Notes: generated by a model from the sequence alone, not told the origin. A stretch of DNA of 64,000 nucleotides from Punctularia strigosozonata HHB-11173 SS5 (GCF_000264995.1 NW_006767435.1:2103756-2167755), one strand, 5' to 3'; numbered from the stretch's first letter, positions 44,900 to 56,704 are shown. Numbers and translations are program-made.

Positions 44900-45434
44900 A
44901 CAATGCCGAGTGACGATCGGTCGAGCTCAGGAAGCTTTTGTACATAGTGTCGATGCGCTTATAGTTGTAAGTTAGGATAGGACTGGATTATTGGTGGCGT
45001 ATCAGCGCGGAATTCCTGGTCTTCGTGGTTGCGGGAGTGACAGGATTGATGGCACTATTAGCGATCCACTGTGTATGATTCGAAATGTGAGCCCGGTAGC
45101 TACGATATATATATATGGGACATGCGTCCCTTTTATCGACTCGTATCCTTGACGCGTAAAGCATATTCATTTACAGTCATCATGGTCAATTATTTGTGTA
45201 CGAGGTGTTTCATCGCAATGGGTACAGGTATCGGTCACTATGAATGACAAATGATTGACGGAAAATGGGAAGGAGATAGACATTGAGAGCATCGGTCGAG
45301 AAGGAGCGGATATGCATGGACTTGCATGTACGAACCGAACATCGGCGGAGGAACGAGGGAGAGCACCACTGTGACGTCCATTAGCGGGTCATCGCCAGTA
45401 CCTACGCTTTCACAAGCAGAAGAAGCAGCGCCAG
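44900..45434. other. Convergent 3' spacer between PhyH and orphan gene
   Basis: No gene is recognised in 535 bases. An (AT)n run near 45105-45115 and several stop-rich stretches fit 3' UTRs and terminators of the two convergent genes. Confidence 0.45.
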
Positions 45435-46970
45435 TTAAGCCCGCCAGCCGGGAAGCATGGCGCGGGTGTTTTGGACGCCTTTGTGTTCCATCTGAGACGG
45501 GACCTTGAATGGCTGCGGAGCAGCCGGAAGCTTCTCTGGCTGATGCGGCTGGAAGGGAACAGGGACGGGTTTCTCGCGTATCTTGTGCGAGGGAGCAGAG
45601 GGAGCATGCATTGGAGATCGTGTTTGGGTATGAAGCGCGGAAGTCCCATGGACGGGTACCACCGGCGCCAGAGGTGAACGTGACTGCGAGCGCGCCTTCA
45701 CTCCCATAGAGTTTGCGACGAGCGGCCCAATTGGTAGAGACGGCCTCATTCTGTGGGTAGACCCGTGGTAAGTCGCTGCCGGTTCCCTGGTCCTGGCAAT
45801 ATCCGGGATCTGATGATAAACGATGCCATCCCTATTCTTCTCGCGAACCGCACGTCCGTTGCCCTTGTTGACGTGAGGCGCTCCTCGCTTAATGTCAGCG
45901 CCAAGCCCGAGCTCGATGCGGCGCTGCATCTTGTCTAGTGACTGCTCTGGAGAATGAATACGGCGGCTCCTGTCGGACGATGAAGGCGACACGCGAGTGT
46001 TGACGATTGCATGTACGCTAGGTGGCATGTGAGTGGGCGGCCGTGGCCAATCCCAACTCGTGGGCGACCCAGATGGTGATGGGACCGGCGGAGGTTGACA
46101 CGCCCCCGCGGCCTGGTTGACTGGGCTGCCCGGAAACTGGCTGTGAACCGATACGGTTTGAGAGATACGGTTTGCCTGGTCTACCACCACCACCTTGAAC
46201 GGGCCGTCGTCTGGGCGTGGGTTGCGAGAGCGAACGGCCGTGGCCTCAGCGAGATACCCCGTTCCCTGGAGCCCGGTGCCCCCATATCGTATCATGGCCG
46301 TCCTGGCGGGCACAGGCGGAGGCGCGAGCTCGACGGCAAGATCCAGTGACTCGAGAGTAGCAGCTGACTGGCGTGTCGCCCGGTCGGTGGGCCGTCCGCT
46401 TGATCCAGGGACTCTATGAGGACGCGTAACGGGACCGGAAGCGGCTGGCAGGGCAGAGTCTTCCCTCCGCGCCCGTATCGTATACTCAGCCTTCAATTTC
46501 TTGGGAATGCCGATGTTCATCTCCCTGATATTCGCTGGAGTAGACGTGGTGGAAGAAACGTGATTCCTGTTAAAGGACATCGATGCTAGCAGGCGCTTTG
46601 CGACGGAAGGGCTGGCCTGCTGAGCGGGCCTTGAACGGGATCCACCAGGGAAAAAATCGAGCTTGACGGGGGCCTTTGACGAACGCTCTGCACTCCGGCG
46701 AGGGAAGCTCTGGCTGGTGAAGATAGGGTGACGCGTTTCAGGACCGATCCGGGAGCCCAGCTCGTTCGCCGGGGAAGGCGGAACGACGTGATACGTTGAT
46801 CGTGCACCATCCGAGCACAAAGTATCCCGGGCGTCTAAGGGAGATCGTCGCGCTCCTTCACTAGTCGAGCGCCTGCAACATATGCGTCAGCAATCCGAGA
46901 AGAAGATCAGGTGCGGGCATACGCACTGCCTGGAGTGATTCCTGATTCTGTCAGATAGCTTGCGAAGCAT
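45435..46970 (-). CDS. Orphan disordered Ser/Pro/Arg-rich protein, two exons
   Basis: The large exon (frame open to about 46880) has no ATG at its head. An upstream exon starting MLRKLSDRIRNHSRQ (ATG ending at 46970), joined by a GTGCGT...TTGCAG intron with a CTGAC branch point, gives RSTSEGARRSPLDARDTLCS in frame. The protein of about 490 residues has no domain I know. It is low-complexity and basic, with repeated Pro-rich blocks (ELAPPPVPARTAMIRYGGTG, CQPPPVPSPSGSPTSWDWPR) and a weak hydrophobic strand (GPFKVVVVDQANRISQTVSV). It ends VQNTRAMLPGWRA. The long uninterrupted frame supports a real gene. The N-terminus resembles no targeting signal. Function is unknown. Confidence 0.65.
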
Positions 46971-47640
46971 GCCTGATGCGACGCGAGTCTGCGGGGGAGA
47001 AGTGAAAAGGAAGAGGGCACGGTTTAATGGGCGAAGTCATCAGCATTTTAAATGGCCGAAGGCGCTCGTTCCTGGGGCCACTAGGGGGTTGCAATGCCAC
47101 CTAGGGAGTCAATTGCTGTGCCTCGACTTGTTGTGGCAGAAGAATCAAGGTGATCGACGGCCTACGGCGCATGAATGTTCTGAACTTGTTCAGGATGGCC
47201 ACTCTTCCGCTCGCCGGAAACGGTGAAGATATCAAGGTTCCCTTGGAACCCGGTAAGAAGGAAGCGCTTTAAAATCTGCACCGGTCGCCACAGCGCGTTT
47301 GCGTAAATCATAGCATGCAATCCCATGGAGTTTGCCTTCCACTTCGCGCCGATGGGGCAGGCGCACACGAGACAATGCGCCGTCTCTTGGTATGTTATGT
47401 GTGTAGTTGGCATTGTTAAAGACTAAGGTGGAGCGTGCACAACGGGCCGCAATAATCTCCCCAAGCAGATTTCCAGTGTGCGGGTTCGTGCAAGAGGACT
47501 CGAGAAAGGTCGACCGACTATACACAGCGGAAGATCCCGAAGAAACTCCCCCACGAGAAGCTTCCACGTGAGCGCGCGAAGGATTTCCTGCTGCCTGTCC
47601 ACTTGCCTTGCTCTTCCCCTGACCTACAATCTTTGCAAGC
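46971..47640. other. Divergent intergenic region upstream of the mtTFB-like gene
   Basis: Contains a minus-strand open frame (47232-47663) of about 140 codons with no ATG at its head, no domain and overlap with the mtTFB start, so it is probably chance. Promoters of both flanking genes must lie here. Confidence 0.4.
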
Positions 47641-49271
47641 ATGCTGCGCAAGCTCGGCGACAAAGCGACGACGCGTCTTAAGCACCCGGATTTTTCTCCT
47701 GCCTTGACGCGATGCCGCAGACACTACTCCGAGAGAACGGGCACCGTGCCGTCCGTTGAGCTGCCTCCGCCCATCGACTGGAGAAATATCTTCAAGACCA
47801 CACCTGTTCTTGTCAGGGACCGTATCTCACTGCGAAATCTTGAGACGGCCACCGACCTCGCCCCTGTCCTTGTTCCCGACATGAAAGACCATCCCGCCAT
47901 GCAACGCACGCGGGAGAACAGAGAGCCAGAGGGCAGCGTAATTATAGAGGCATTTCCAGGTAACTGTGCGTCCAGTATGACATTGACACGCTAATTTTGA
48001 TCTGCTAGGTCCGGGTGCTTTGACTCGCGGTCTCATGAAATTGCCGAGGAGTCGCGTTCGCAGGATCATCGTCTTGGAAGACTACGGGCAATACTATGAT
48101 TGGCTTAAGGTGAATATCTGCTAATCAATGTGCATTGTATACCGTCATATCGGAATACAACTGCTCAGTACTCATGCTAATCATCAGCGTTAGCCCCTGG
48201 AAGAAGTCGACGATCGCGTGACGGTTGTCCAGCGTTCCGGATATTTTTGGGACACATATCCCATCCTCGAGGAAATGGGACTACTTGACGATGTCCAAAC
48301 ATATCCCTGGGAACAACGTAAAGAATTATCGCGGTAGCTCATGTTTTATGTCTTGACATCCGCTACTTCAGTACATCCGTCCTTGCGATTCATCGCCCAC
48401 GTACCTCATAACATACCCGGAGAACAGTTGGTGAATCAATTCTACCGAAACATTCCAGACCGTGCCTGGCTATACAAGTACGGGAGAATGCCGATGAATC
48501 TGATCATGGGCGAATGGTTGTGGCAGGTGCTTCTACTCCAGCTTACCATCCGATCTCGTCGAGCTGACGTTGGGCAATTTGACAGAGAATCAGTGCCCCA
48601 GCCGGCTCCAATACACGATGCAAGCTTTCCATCATAGCGGAAGCCCTCGCTAGCTCCTCCTTAGCCGTCCCTAGAGATCGCCTGCTGCCTTACGATGATC
48701 ATTTTCATCCCACCACTTCGAAGGCACGCCTATTTCTCCGATATAGTCAGGGAATCGACAGACTACACGATGTTGCTGACTTTGCTGCCGTAGATGAGCC
48801 CGCACCAGGAAAAGCGACCAGAGGCTCGTCGCATCGGCCACCCTCACGTTGTCGTCAACGTTACTCCGAAGGAGCATGTTGTAAGTCATGCGCGCTATAA
48901 TCAACGCTACGAAATACATACTTAGACGCTCTAATAAGGCCATAGCGCCTGGCCAGTTGGAGAAGTGGGATTACGTTCTTAGACGGTTGTTCGTCTTGAA
49001 GTCCACGGCCTTGCGCAGTGCAATAGGCTCGCTTGCTCCGGGTGCTGCTGCGCTGATCAAACCCATCGCTGCTACTGGTGTGGACATCAAGCAACCTATC
49101 AAAAAGCTGTCCCTCGATGACTGGGCCAAGATTGTGAAGGTGTTCGACGAATGGCCATTCGCACCGGAGGTCTGCGAATTCGTCTGCTGTGCTCCTTGAC
49201 GTGACAACGCTGACCCGCCGTAGGACCTTTTGATCTCGGAATCGTTTAACCCCGATACCAGCCGGGTTTGA
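47641..49271 (+). CDS. Mitochondrial transcription factor B-like protein (rRNA dimethyladenosine transferase fold)
   Basis: The start MLRKLGDKATTRLKHPDFSP is basic, followed by RCRRHYSERT, which fits a mitochondrial presequence. The Rossmann core has SVIIEAFPGPGALTRGLMKL (SAM motif I) and RRIIVLEDYGQYYDWLKPLE (motif II). The position of the usual catalytic NLPY motif reads IAHVPHNIPGEQLVNQFYRN, so methylation may be lost. Later parts are WLYKYGRMPMNLIMGEWLWQ, then after a short intron RISAPAGSNTRCKLSIIAEA and LLPYDDHFHPTTSKARL. The end is LDDWAKIVKVFDEWPFAPED and FNPDTSRV. This pattern matches fungal mitochondrial transcription factor 1, which helps the mitochondrial RNA polymerase open promoters. 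Exons can be joined in frame throughout, so it seems intact. The alternative is a mitochondrial rRNA methyltransferase. Confidence 0.75.
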
Positions 49272-49744
49272 GAAGGGGCCTCGTCCTTGATGGCTCGCGA
49301 TCGGGATACTATCCTATGACTGCTTATTCATAATGCTATCACTTGCTTCATCGATTCGGACCGTGTTCGTCTTCAAACAGGCGCCCCGAGTCACAACGTC
49401 CTGGAGGACCACATAAACCCGTGCAAGATAGCTCTATGCTACTACGGAGCCATCAGTCCGAATACTTGTCACAGTATGTTGACCCTGAAGCTTCTATCTG
49501 ACGGGTGGCATAGGAGCATACACCGACACGCTAAAACGCGCGAAACTCTGACCTTGACAATAATATGACCACGCGGTCGTTGCGCGTATGTGGCCCCAAC
49601 GCCATGCGTGTTTACGTGGAAAGCCACAGACACCGGCTTCTCGTTTGCGCGTATAAGTACCCGGCCGATCCCCAACTAACACCAGGTGTGCCGTCTCATA
49701 CTCGATCTTATTAGCCTTCTCCAAGTCCTCACAGTCCGTCATGC
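49272..49744. other. Gene-free interval downstream of the mtTFB-like gene
   Basis: Minus-strand open frames at 49469-49763 have no domain and no ATG-led structure. Nothing else is recognised. It probably holds the 3' UTR of the mtTFB-like gene. Confidence 0.4.
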
Positions 49745-50335
49745 ATGCATTGTTCGACTCCATGTAGGCTGAACCAGCTTATTGTCCTCGATATTGGACC
49801 TGATCACTCATAACAGGTCATCGGCTGTTTCGAACTCAGCTCATGGATCTCGGAAGCGAGAGGCACCTCCGCCTCTGCCTCTTAAGCCAGAGCATCGTGC
49901 ATCCAAAGACGGCGATGATCGCGACGAGCTACTGGAGCATGCAAACGACGAAGCTGGCCCTGGTTCGACGTCGCGGTCGGGGGTAAAGGCGCCGCCACCG
50001 ACGCCGCTATATCCCGCCACCACCACCGTGGCGTTATCGACGCGACGGGGCAGTCTCGGAACGAGCGTGTCTCAAGCTTTCAGCAGGAAATATAGCGCAG
50101 AGCGCATCTTCGCTGAGGACGAAGCGACGACGGTCTGCGCAGGAGGCGAGCAAGCTGGTCAAGTCGTTTGCGCGTAACCCCATGCCAGTCCGCAGGATTG
50201 CACGATCGCTTGCCTCTCCCGGGTCTCTTGTTCACCATAGCGGTTCGTCGACGTCTACATTGGCGCCAGATGCTAGGAGGGGCCGTCAAGGAGCATGGGG
50301 AATGAGCACGACCTGCATCGCATTACAAACTTGTA
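49745..50335 (+). CDS. Possible short disordered protein gene, perhaps broken
   Basis: A coding-like stretch without a good ATG. A first exon MHALFDSM (ATG at 49745), spliced by a GTAGGC...AACAG intron, would lead into SSAVSNSAHGSRKREAPPPL, a Pro-rich region (SGVKAPPPTPLYPATTTVAL) and SVSQAFSRKYSAERIFAEDE. That frame stops near 50177, while a different frame from about 50098 looks just as coding: RSAQEASKLVKSFARNPMPV and RRIARSLASPGSLVHHSGSS, ending near 50335. Either an unnoticed intron joins them or a frameshift has broken the gene. No domain is known. It converges on the THI6 gene, whose stop lies at 50359. Confidence 0.35.
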
Positions 50336-50358
50336 GCATTGTTACATTGTGCTGATAT

Positions 50359-52672
50359 CTACTCCGACATGGTATTCTGTTCAAAATCGTCCGAAATCTC
50401 GACTTTGGCGCGCGCTGCGATGACGTCCGGCGTGAGGTGCGCGAGTTCATCAATGAGTGCCGGCAGGAATGTTCCAGGTCCATGCACGTCAGGGCGTACG
50501 GCGGCGATCTCCGCAGCGATACAGATCGCAAGGACGCTGATGGTCGAGACGTCAATGCGAAATTCAATGGCATGATACTGGCAGCATACCCTGCGACCGC
50601 GGCGATAAGCATGTCGCCGTGGGCTAACCTCGTGCTGGAGATGTAGTCTCCTTGAAAGGCGGCTGCCATACATGCCGCACCACAAAAGGTTGCGATGGAG
50701 GTGCCAGTCATACAGCCTGTTTGGGGGTCCATATTCAGCACAAAAAGTGCGTCATTCGACATACGAATCGCACCGGAGCCGGTTATGTCTCCTAAAAGCG
50801 GATGTCCGTTGGCTAAGCGAACGACGGTCCTCCCGTCAGTGATAAAGTCTACCGCTCCCGTAAGGACCACGATGCATCCTAGGAAAATGTCAGTGTCTCA
50901 TCATATAAAACGATTTCGTATGACATGACTTTCTGTCAAGGCAAGCTGCTTGATGACAGAAGCAGCGTCTGCGAACTCTGACGAAGGAATAGGTCAGCGG
51001 CGGGCGAGAACAACAAGCAATGCATTGACCTCCGTTACTATCAACTCCCTTGGACGTGACTTCGGAGGAGTTTGCTAGCGCTCCCAATTCCGCCGCATTA
51101 CCTTTTATGACGGTCGACTGCCATGTGTTGAGCAGTTCTAGACTGATCATCAAACGAATGCCTGGAAGTGCTGGAATCCGCCATTACCGTTCGCGATCCT
51201 TCTTCGAAATTCTGTCGCGCCAACTCCTACAGGATCGAAAACGATCGGCTTACGCTTGAGGTTGGCATAATGACCTTCGCAATCGTTAGAGAATACGCAA
51301 CGTTCCAAGGTAAGTCAGAGCTCGCCCGCGACAAGCATTCCATCTTTATTCGCAATCGTTCCGAAATTCACGAGAAGGGCACCTGGCACTCTGGCCAGAT
51401 CTTTCATTTCCTCTGGCGCAGTGGCCATGATCGGGCTCGCTCCCAGGGCGATAGTCGCATTGGCAGATTGTGTAGTCACCACATTGTTCGTGATCTGGAC
51501 AAAATAAGGTGATGGGCCGAACCCAATGCTGGATTTACTGAGCGAACCTGATGAACAAGCGGTTTGAGAGACCTGACAGCGCCTATCAAAGCGGATGCCG
51601 ATGCGATAATAGAATCCTGGGTATACGCAGAGCCTACTGCAAGGCTACGATGGATATGGGCATTGGAGAACGTATGCAGCGGCTCCGATTTGAAGCCCTT
51701 GATGGACGTAGCAAGGGTTTGCGCCACTCCAGCAGGATCGGGCGAAGCTACTAGTTCGCTCACGACGGCAACGCCGTCGAGGGCATGCCCTGTGGTGGAG
51801 ATGGATCCATGTAAAGTTCGCAATACGTTCGTGGTCTTGATGCCACCTAATAAGGAGCTTTGAGATCCCCGTCCGGAAGTTATGAGTTGGAGTTGAGCGT
51901 GCCTATAGCGACAGCCTTGACCGTCGTTCCATCGAGCTCGCGGAGCATCTCTCCGACGCCTCTGACTCCGATAATAGGATTCGTGAGTTTCTTAGTCTGG
52001 GTTCCCCAGACAGCGCCTATGCCAATATAGTCCGCTCCGTCCTGGACCGCTTTTCTCACCTAGACACCATGACGATCAAGCACGCGTCGAACCGGAGACG
52101 AATAATGGTATGGTCGCACTTGTTCCACGTTATTACAGGAGACGCCGATTATCGAGCCTTGCTGCAGAAGTCTGCGAGCCACGGCAACTGGCATGTCGGA
52201 TTGGCCCAGATGAACGCCAGCCGCACCCATGGCCAAGGCGATATCAACTCGGTCATTGATGATAAGCGGTATATTGAACAAATCACAGAACTTCTTCGTC
52301 CGGGATGCGATGTCGAGGAACTGCGGAGATCACGAGTTTTAGATGAGCATCCGAAGATCCTGCATGCTCGATCCAAGCGCAAGACTTTTGCGTGTGGGGT
52401 TCGTGGATAGGACACGTTGTGTCGAACGTAAGAAACGAATCATAGTCTTCTCGTACCTCGCCGGTATCGGCATCTTTCTCTCGAACCTGGACCACGGTCA
52501 CTGCTCCTGTGGATAACACCGATTGCAACCATGTTTCGTAGACCTTGAAAAACGCATGTCATGTCGCGCTCTCTCTGAGAGCAACGATGAACGTCGTAAC
52601 CACCTTGCCAGAGGGCAGCAGCTCTCGACCAGTGACCAGATACAGGGAATAATCAACCGGCCACACCACCAT
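50359..52672 (-). CDS. THI6: Bifunctional thiamine-phosphate synthase / hydroxyethylthiazole kinase (Thi6)
   Basis: Makes thiamine monophosphate by joining the pyrimidine and thiazole units, and phosphorylates the thiazole. The start MVVWPVDYSLYLVTGRELLP (52672) opens the ThiE half. After an intron it continues VYETWLQSVLSTGAVTVVQV and REKDADTGE, then FLDIASRTKKFCDLFNIPLI, INDRVDIALAMGAAGVHLGQ, SDMPVAVARRLLQQGSIIGV, IGIGAVWGTQTKKLTNPIIG and VKAVAIGGI. A linker has TLHGSISTTGHALDGVAVVS. The ThiM half has ITNNVVTTQSANATIALGAS, PIMATAPEEMKDLARVPGAL, LEFDPVGVGATEFR, VIKGNAAELGALANS and the kinase signature LLGDITGSGAI. It ends EISDDFEQNTMSE. Both catalytic halves are complete. I saw no TPP-riboswitch core in the 5' intron. 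Divergent from the RGG-protein gene with only 182 bases between the starts. Confidence 0.92.
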
Positions 52673-52854
52673 GGTTGTCGAAAACAAGCAAGGAGATTGA
52701 ACTCGACAAGTTCAAGCGCCACTCAAGAATTCGTATCAAACGTCATGGCTGTGAAGTCGGCCGAGTCGAACTCTATACTCAGCTGGTGGACGCGTCTTTG
52801 CCCACCCTCCCGCTCCTTACACCCTTCGCCGTTGCATACAGCCACACAGAAACA
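52673..52854. promoter_or_regulatory. Compact bidirectional promoter between THI6 and RGG-protein genes
   Basis: Just 182 bases separate the two divergent start codons, so both 5' UTRs and core promoters share this space. No TATA box is obvious. Confidence 0.5.
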
Positions 52855-54828
52855 ATGGCCGACACCACCAGAGTTGTACCCGGTGCGCCGCCGCCGCCGA
52901 CGTCAAAATCGCAGCACAAAAAAAAGCGTAAGGGTGCCAAAGCGGCCAACGAACCGTCTACTCCTGCTACACCCGTCGTCGTCCTCGACACTCTCGATGC
53001 TTCGACGACAGAGAAGGCACCGGGACTGAACGATGTTTACGCTGGCACCGTTGCACCCGACTTGGTCGCTCCAACCGTGAGCGCGGATGGGTTGACAGCT
53101 GCCGAGGCGAGGGCGAGCCCAATCATCCAGCTTCTGACCAAGCGGCAAAAGGCTCTTGGGAAGAAAATTGTACGTTTGGACAGTGCCTAACATCTTACCC
53201 ATATATTCATCCATTCCACGAATCTCCAGTCCAGGGTCGAGACGTATGCGTCAAGTGATCCCGCAACTTTGAATCAGGATCAGCGCGAAACGCTTAAGAC
53301 GCTTCCCTCGCTTCATGCCGTGCACAAGGAGGTGGAGGAAATCAAGAAGGCTATCGAGGTCTGTTCGCCGCCACGTCGGTGGCACGAATCCATGATATAT
53401 CCATCTTAGGCTCACGAAGCGGAGCTCGCTATTGAGCTGGCCGCCCAGCGTGTGGAAGCAGAACGCATTCAGAACGAACGCGTCGCTTCTGCCATCGCCG
53501 CCACGGAAGTAGGAGCGTCTCGGTACCTTCAATATACGTTGACGCTAACAGGTTTTAACAGGCATTGTATACGTCGAAATTGGCCACCCTTTTATCTTTC
53601 ATTCGGCTACAGTCACTCCTTTCGCAGGGTCACCCTCAGGTTGCGTCGCTGAGCCTGAGTGAACCTGAGAGCGCAGCGATACACGGCGTGACTAACACAC
53701 TCCTTGGCGATGCTGAAGAGAAGGATGACATTCTCAGCGGTTTCCTCAGCGGAGCTGGCGACTACGAGGGCGTTGCCTGTGAGTCCGCAAGGCTGCGGAA
53801 CGATTGCGCTACTCTCGATAATTTGGCTGACAACGGTACGTCATAGATGCACGGCTGCACGATATAACCCAGCTCTACTTGAATCCTCCTGCGCCTGAGC
53901 CAGAGGAGATCCTTGAAGAAGCTATCGAGGCTGCCCTTGAAGAAGCGATTGCCGAGGAGCCTGCTGTTGTCGTTGTGCCCGCTGCCGCCCCACTCGGCGG
54001 CGGCATCTCGTTCATGCAGGATAGTGAGCTCGAGGAGCCCGCCCCTCAGGAATCCATGCACGCGACTGTTGAGGAGACCACTGTCACCGAGGTCACGATT
54101 AATGGCCAGATTGTCGAAGAAACGGTTGAAGTCGAAAAGACGGAAATCGAGGTGAATGGTCTTTCATCACGAATTCTGGTGAATCATTCTCCTCATATTC
54201 AACATGTACGACCTCAGATATCCGGCAACAACGATAATCTCAACTGGGCTGACGACGATGGCGGATTACCTCCGATCTCTGAGGTTCAAGCTAGCTTCGG
54301 TACGCCTGAAGGATCTGGTACCCCCGCTCCTGAGGCTGCTGCCCCCCAGGCTAGCGCTGAGCCGCGGGCCAACGGCCCACCACCTGTAGAAGGAGAGGAT
54401 GGTTTCATGACGCCTCACCGTGGTGGCCGAGGGCGCGGTGGATCTCGCGGTAGCTTCCGTGGCGAGCGTGGTGGTCATCGCGGCGATTACCGCGGAGGGT
54501 ACCGCGGCGACCGTGGTGGTTTCCGGGGAGAGGGACGGGGCCGTGGAGGATTTAGAGGCGGTGAACGCGGAGGTATGATGACTTGAAAATGCCACTATCC
54601 AAAACATGCTCATCTCCGTACGTATAGGATACCGGGGACGCGGCGATGGCGAGTGGAGGGGTGGAGGAGGCGGTGAGTACCGTGGCAGAGGCCGTGGCCG
54701 TGGTCGAGGTGATCGAGGCGGTACGTTAATGCGGCGTTTCATCTCACCCCGTCGGTATCGCTGAGCTAGGTTGATCAGGGTCCCATGGAGAGAGTCGCGG
54801 AGGGTCTCCAGCAACCCCGGTGGCATGA
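52855..54828 (+). CDS. Coiled-coil and RGG-repeat RNA-binding protein (caprin-like architecture)
   Basis: The start MADTTRVVPGAPPPPTSKSQ is followed by a basic KKKRKGAK run. A helical region has IIQLLTKRQKALGKKI, AVHKEVEEIKKAIEAHEAEL and AIELAAQRVEAERIQNERVA, a likely coiled coil; the next exon reads LYTSKLATLLSFIRLQSLLS. A very acidic part follows (PEEILEEAIEAALEEAIAEE), with TINGQIVEETVEVEKTEIEV and NNDNLNWADDDGGLPPIS. The C-terminus is an RGG/RGD/RGR-rich box (GGRGRGGSRGSFRGERGGHR and onward). Two more introns in the RGG region must be removed (a GTATGA donor after ERGG, then a GTACGT donor), giving an end of SHGESRGGSPATPVA and a stop at 54826-54828. The layout resembles caprin-type mRNP proteins in order only, so I do not assign orthology. 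Confidence 0.75.
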
Positions 54829-55187
54829 AAGCATCAACAAAAGCACGCTGAACGTGCACTCAGAGCCCAGTGAATTGCAGAGTCGTGCAGGATGTGCTGT
54901 GTTTGACCCACTAATATCGTAGCTCGGACTCCTGTATATAGCTTGCCTTCAACCGATCTTGCTGCATTTGACTGAATGTGTGCAGACCGCATTTGCAGCG
55001 AGGATGCTCCGACTGGCTCGCTGTCCGTTTACAGGGCGCGCCTTCACACGTCTGGGATTGAAACGTGCCCGATGGCAGAAAGATGCAGTTGCCTTTCTCG
55101 TCCGGTCCACTCTCCTCGCGCTACCTCATCACCCTCGGTCCGGTGCATACATGTCCTTATAGCGAACAACCCTAGCCATTGGCGATC
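54829..55187. other. Spacer between RGG-protein and carrier genes
   Basis: 359 bases with no gene; overlapping plus-strand open frames near 54960-55190 show no domain. Holds the 3' UTR of the RGG gene and the promoter of the carrier gene. Confidence 0.4.
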
Positions 55188-56704
55188 ATGACGACCGCAG
55201 TGACCGCACAACCTGCGGTACCCAAACGTTTACTTGGCTTGGACTCTTCCGTTGCCAGTACGCTAGCGCGGTTCTCTTCTGGCGTCCATGATGTCTGCTG
55301 ATCGCATGCCGTTTGGCTATATAACAGTTTACTTCATTGCTGGAGGTGCGGCGGGTGCTGCCAGTAGAACTGTGGTATCGCCTCTAGAACGGTTGAAAAT
55401 TATCCAGCTGAGTTCGGAGACCCGGTTCCATTCGGTAGATGGAATGTGCTGAACGTGCGCAGACAGGTGCAGTCATCAGCATCTTCGGATCAGCAGTACA
55501 GGGGAGTATGGAGGAGTTTGGTAAGGATGTGGAGAGAAGAAGGTTGGAGAGGATTCATGAGGGGAAATGGCATTAACTGCGTACGGTGCGTAAGGTAATA
55601 TAAACATTTGTGCCTACGCCTAAAGCGACAGTTCTCTCCAGAATTGTTCCGTACAGCGCCGTTCAGTTTACAGCCTACGAACAGATCAAGAAGGTGAGCG
55701 CGCATTACTCGCGTGACAGTTGACCGTCCGAAGGATTTGCTGACGACCCAACGCCAGTGGTTCACGGCCGGTGGAACCAGAGAACTCGATATACCGCGTC
55801 GATTGTGCAGTGGCGCACTGGCTGGGATTACATCTGTCTGTAAGTATAGCGTTAGCCGATATATTGCGAAGAGGTGCTGAGAACTTGCGAACCAGGCGCA
55901 ACTTATCCTTTAGACCTCGTTCGTTCTCGACTGTCAATTGCGACCGCATCCATACCTCTGGCACGAGCATCGTTGTCAGCATCCGTACCTGGTCACCCTG
56001 CCGCGGGTCAGCCGGCCAAGTTCCTGAAGTCAGAACTGACGATGATGGGGATGACAAGGAAGGTTATGCTAGAGGAGGGCGGTATCCGCGGGTGTGTCTT
56101 ACTTTCTACTGTCTCGAACGACGCTCAGTACCTGTGAATAGGTTGTATCGTGGTCTCTTCACCACGGCATTCGGTGTAGCGTGCGTTGTCCTGACCTGAC
56201 CCTGCTGCCGATATTTGCTGAATACTTTATAGGCCTTATGTTGGCATCAACTTTGCGGCATACGAGGCGTTAAGAGGCGTGATCACACCTCCAGGGAAGA
56301 GCAGCATACCGAGGAAACTGCTTTGCGGTGCTCTCGCCGGCACGATATCGCAGTCGCTCACGTATCCGGTGGACGTGCTTAGGCGTAAGATGCAAATGTC
56401 TGGGATGGCTGCAGCAGGTGCCTTGGGAGAAAAGTACGATAGTGCCTTCGATGCCGTGCGAAGTATTCTCCGCAGGGAAGGCGTGAAGGGACTCTATAGA
56501 GGCCTATGGCCAAACCTACGTGCGTGTCTGAGTTCCTTCCGGAGTTCTGCAGATAATGACATTTCATCGATTCAGTCAAAGTTGCGCCATCCGTAAGAGC
56601 TTCCGTCTTATCTCCTGCAGACCAGGCACGCTAACCTCGTTCTCAAGATCGCAACTTCCTTCTTTACCTACGAACTGGTGAAGGACTACCTCCTCAGCCT
56701 ATAA
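55188..56704 (+). CDS. Mitochondrial carrier family (SLC25) transporter
   Basis: The start MTTAVTAQPAVPKRLLGLDS is followed by an intron (GTACGC...AACAG) into YFIAGGAAGAASRTVVSPLE. The three carrier repeats each have the Px[DE]xx[RK] signature: SPLERLKIIQ, YPLDLVRSRLSIATA and YPVDVLRRKMQ. Further landmarks are WRGFMRGNGIN, IVPYSAVQFTAYEQIKKWF, GLYRGLFTTAFGVAPYVGIN, AAYEALRGVITPP, ALAGTISQSLT, GVKGLYRGLWPNL and TSFFTYELVKDYLLSL before the TAA at 56702-56704. It is an inner-membrane solute carrier of the branch that includes yeast YPR011C and the CoA/adenine-nucleotide carriers; the substrate cannot be told from the sequence. About seven introns; all three repeats are present. Confidence 0.87.

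Noticed and set aside
47232-47663. Minus-strand open frame of about 140 codons
   Set aside because: No ATG at its head, overlaps the mtTFB-like start on the other strand, and no recognisable domain.
52540-52672. Possible thiamine (TPP) riboswitch in the 5' part of THI6
   Set aside because: The conserved CTGAGA and ACCTGAT cores are not present together in the first intron or leader.
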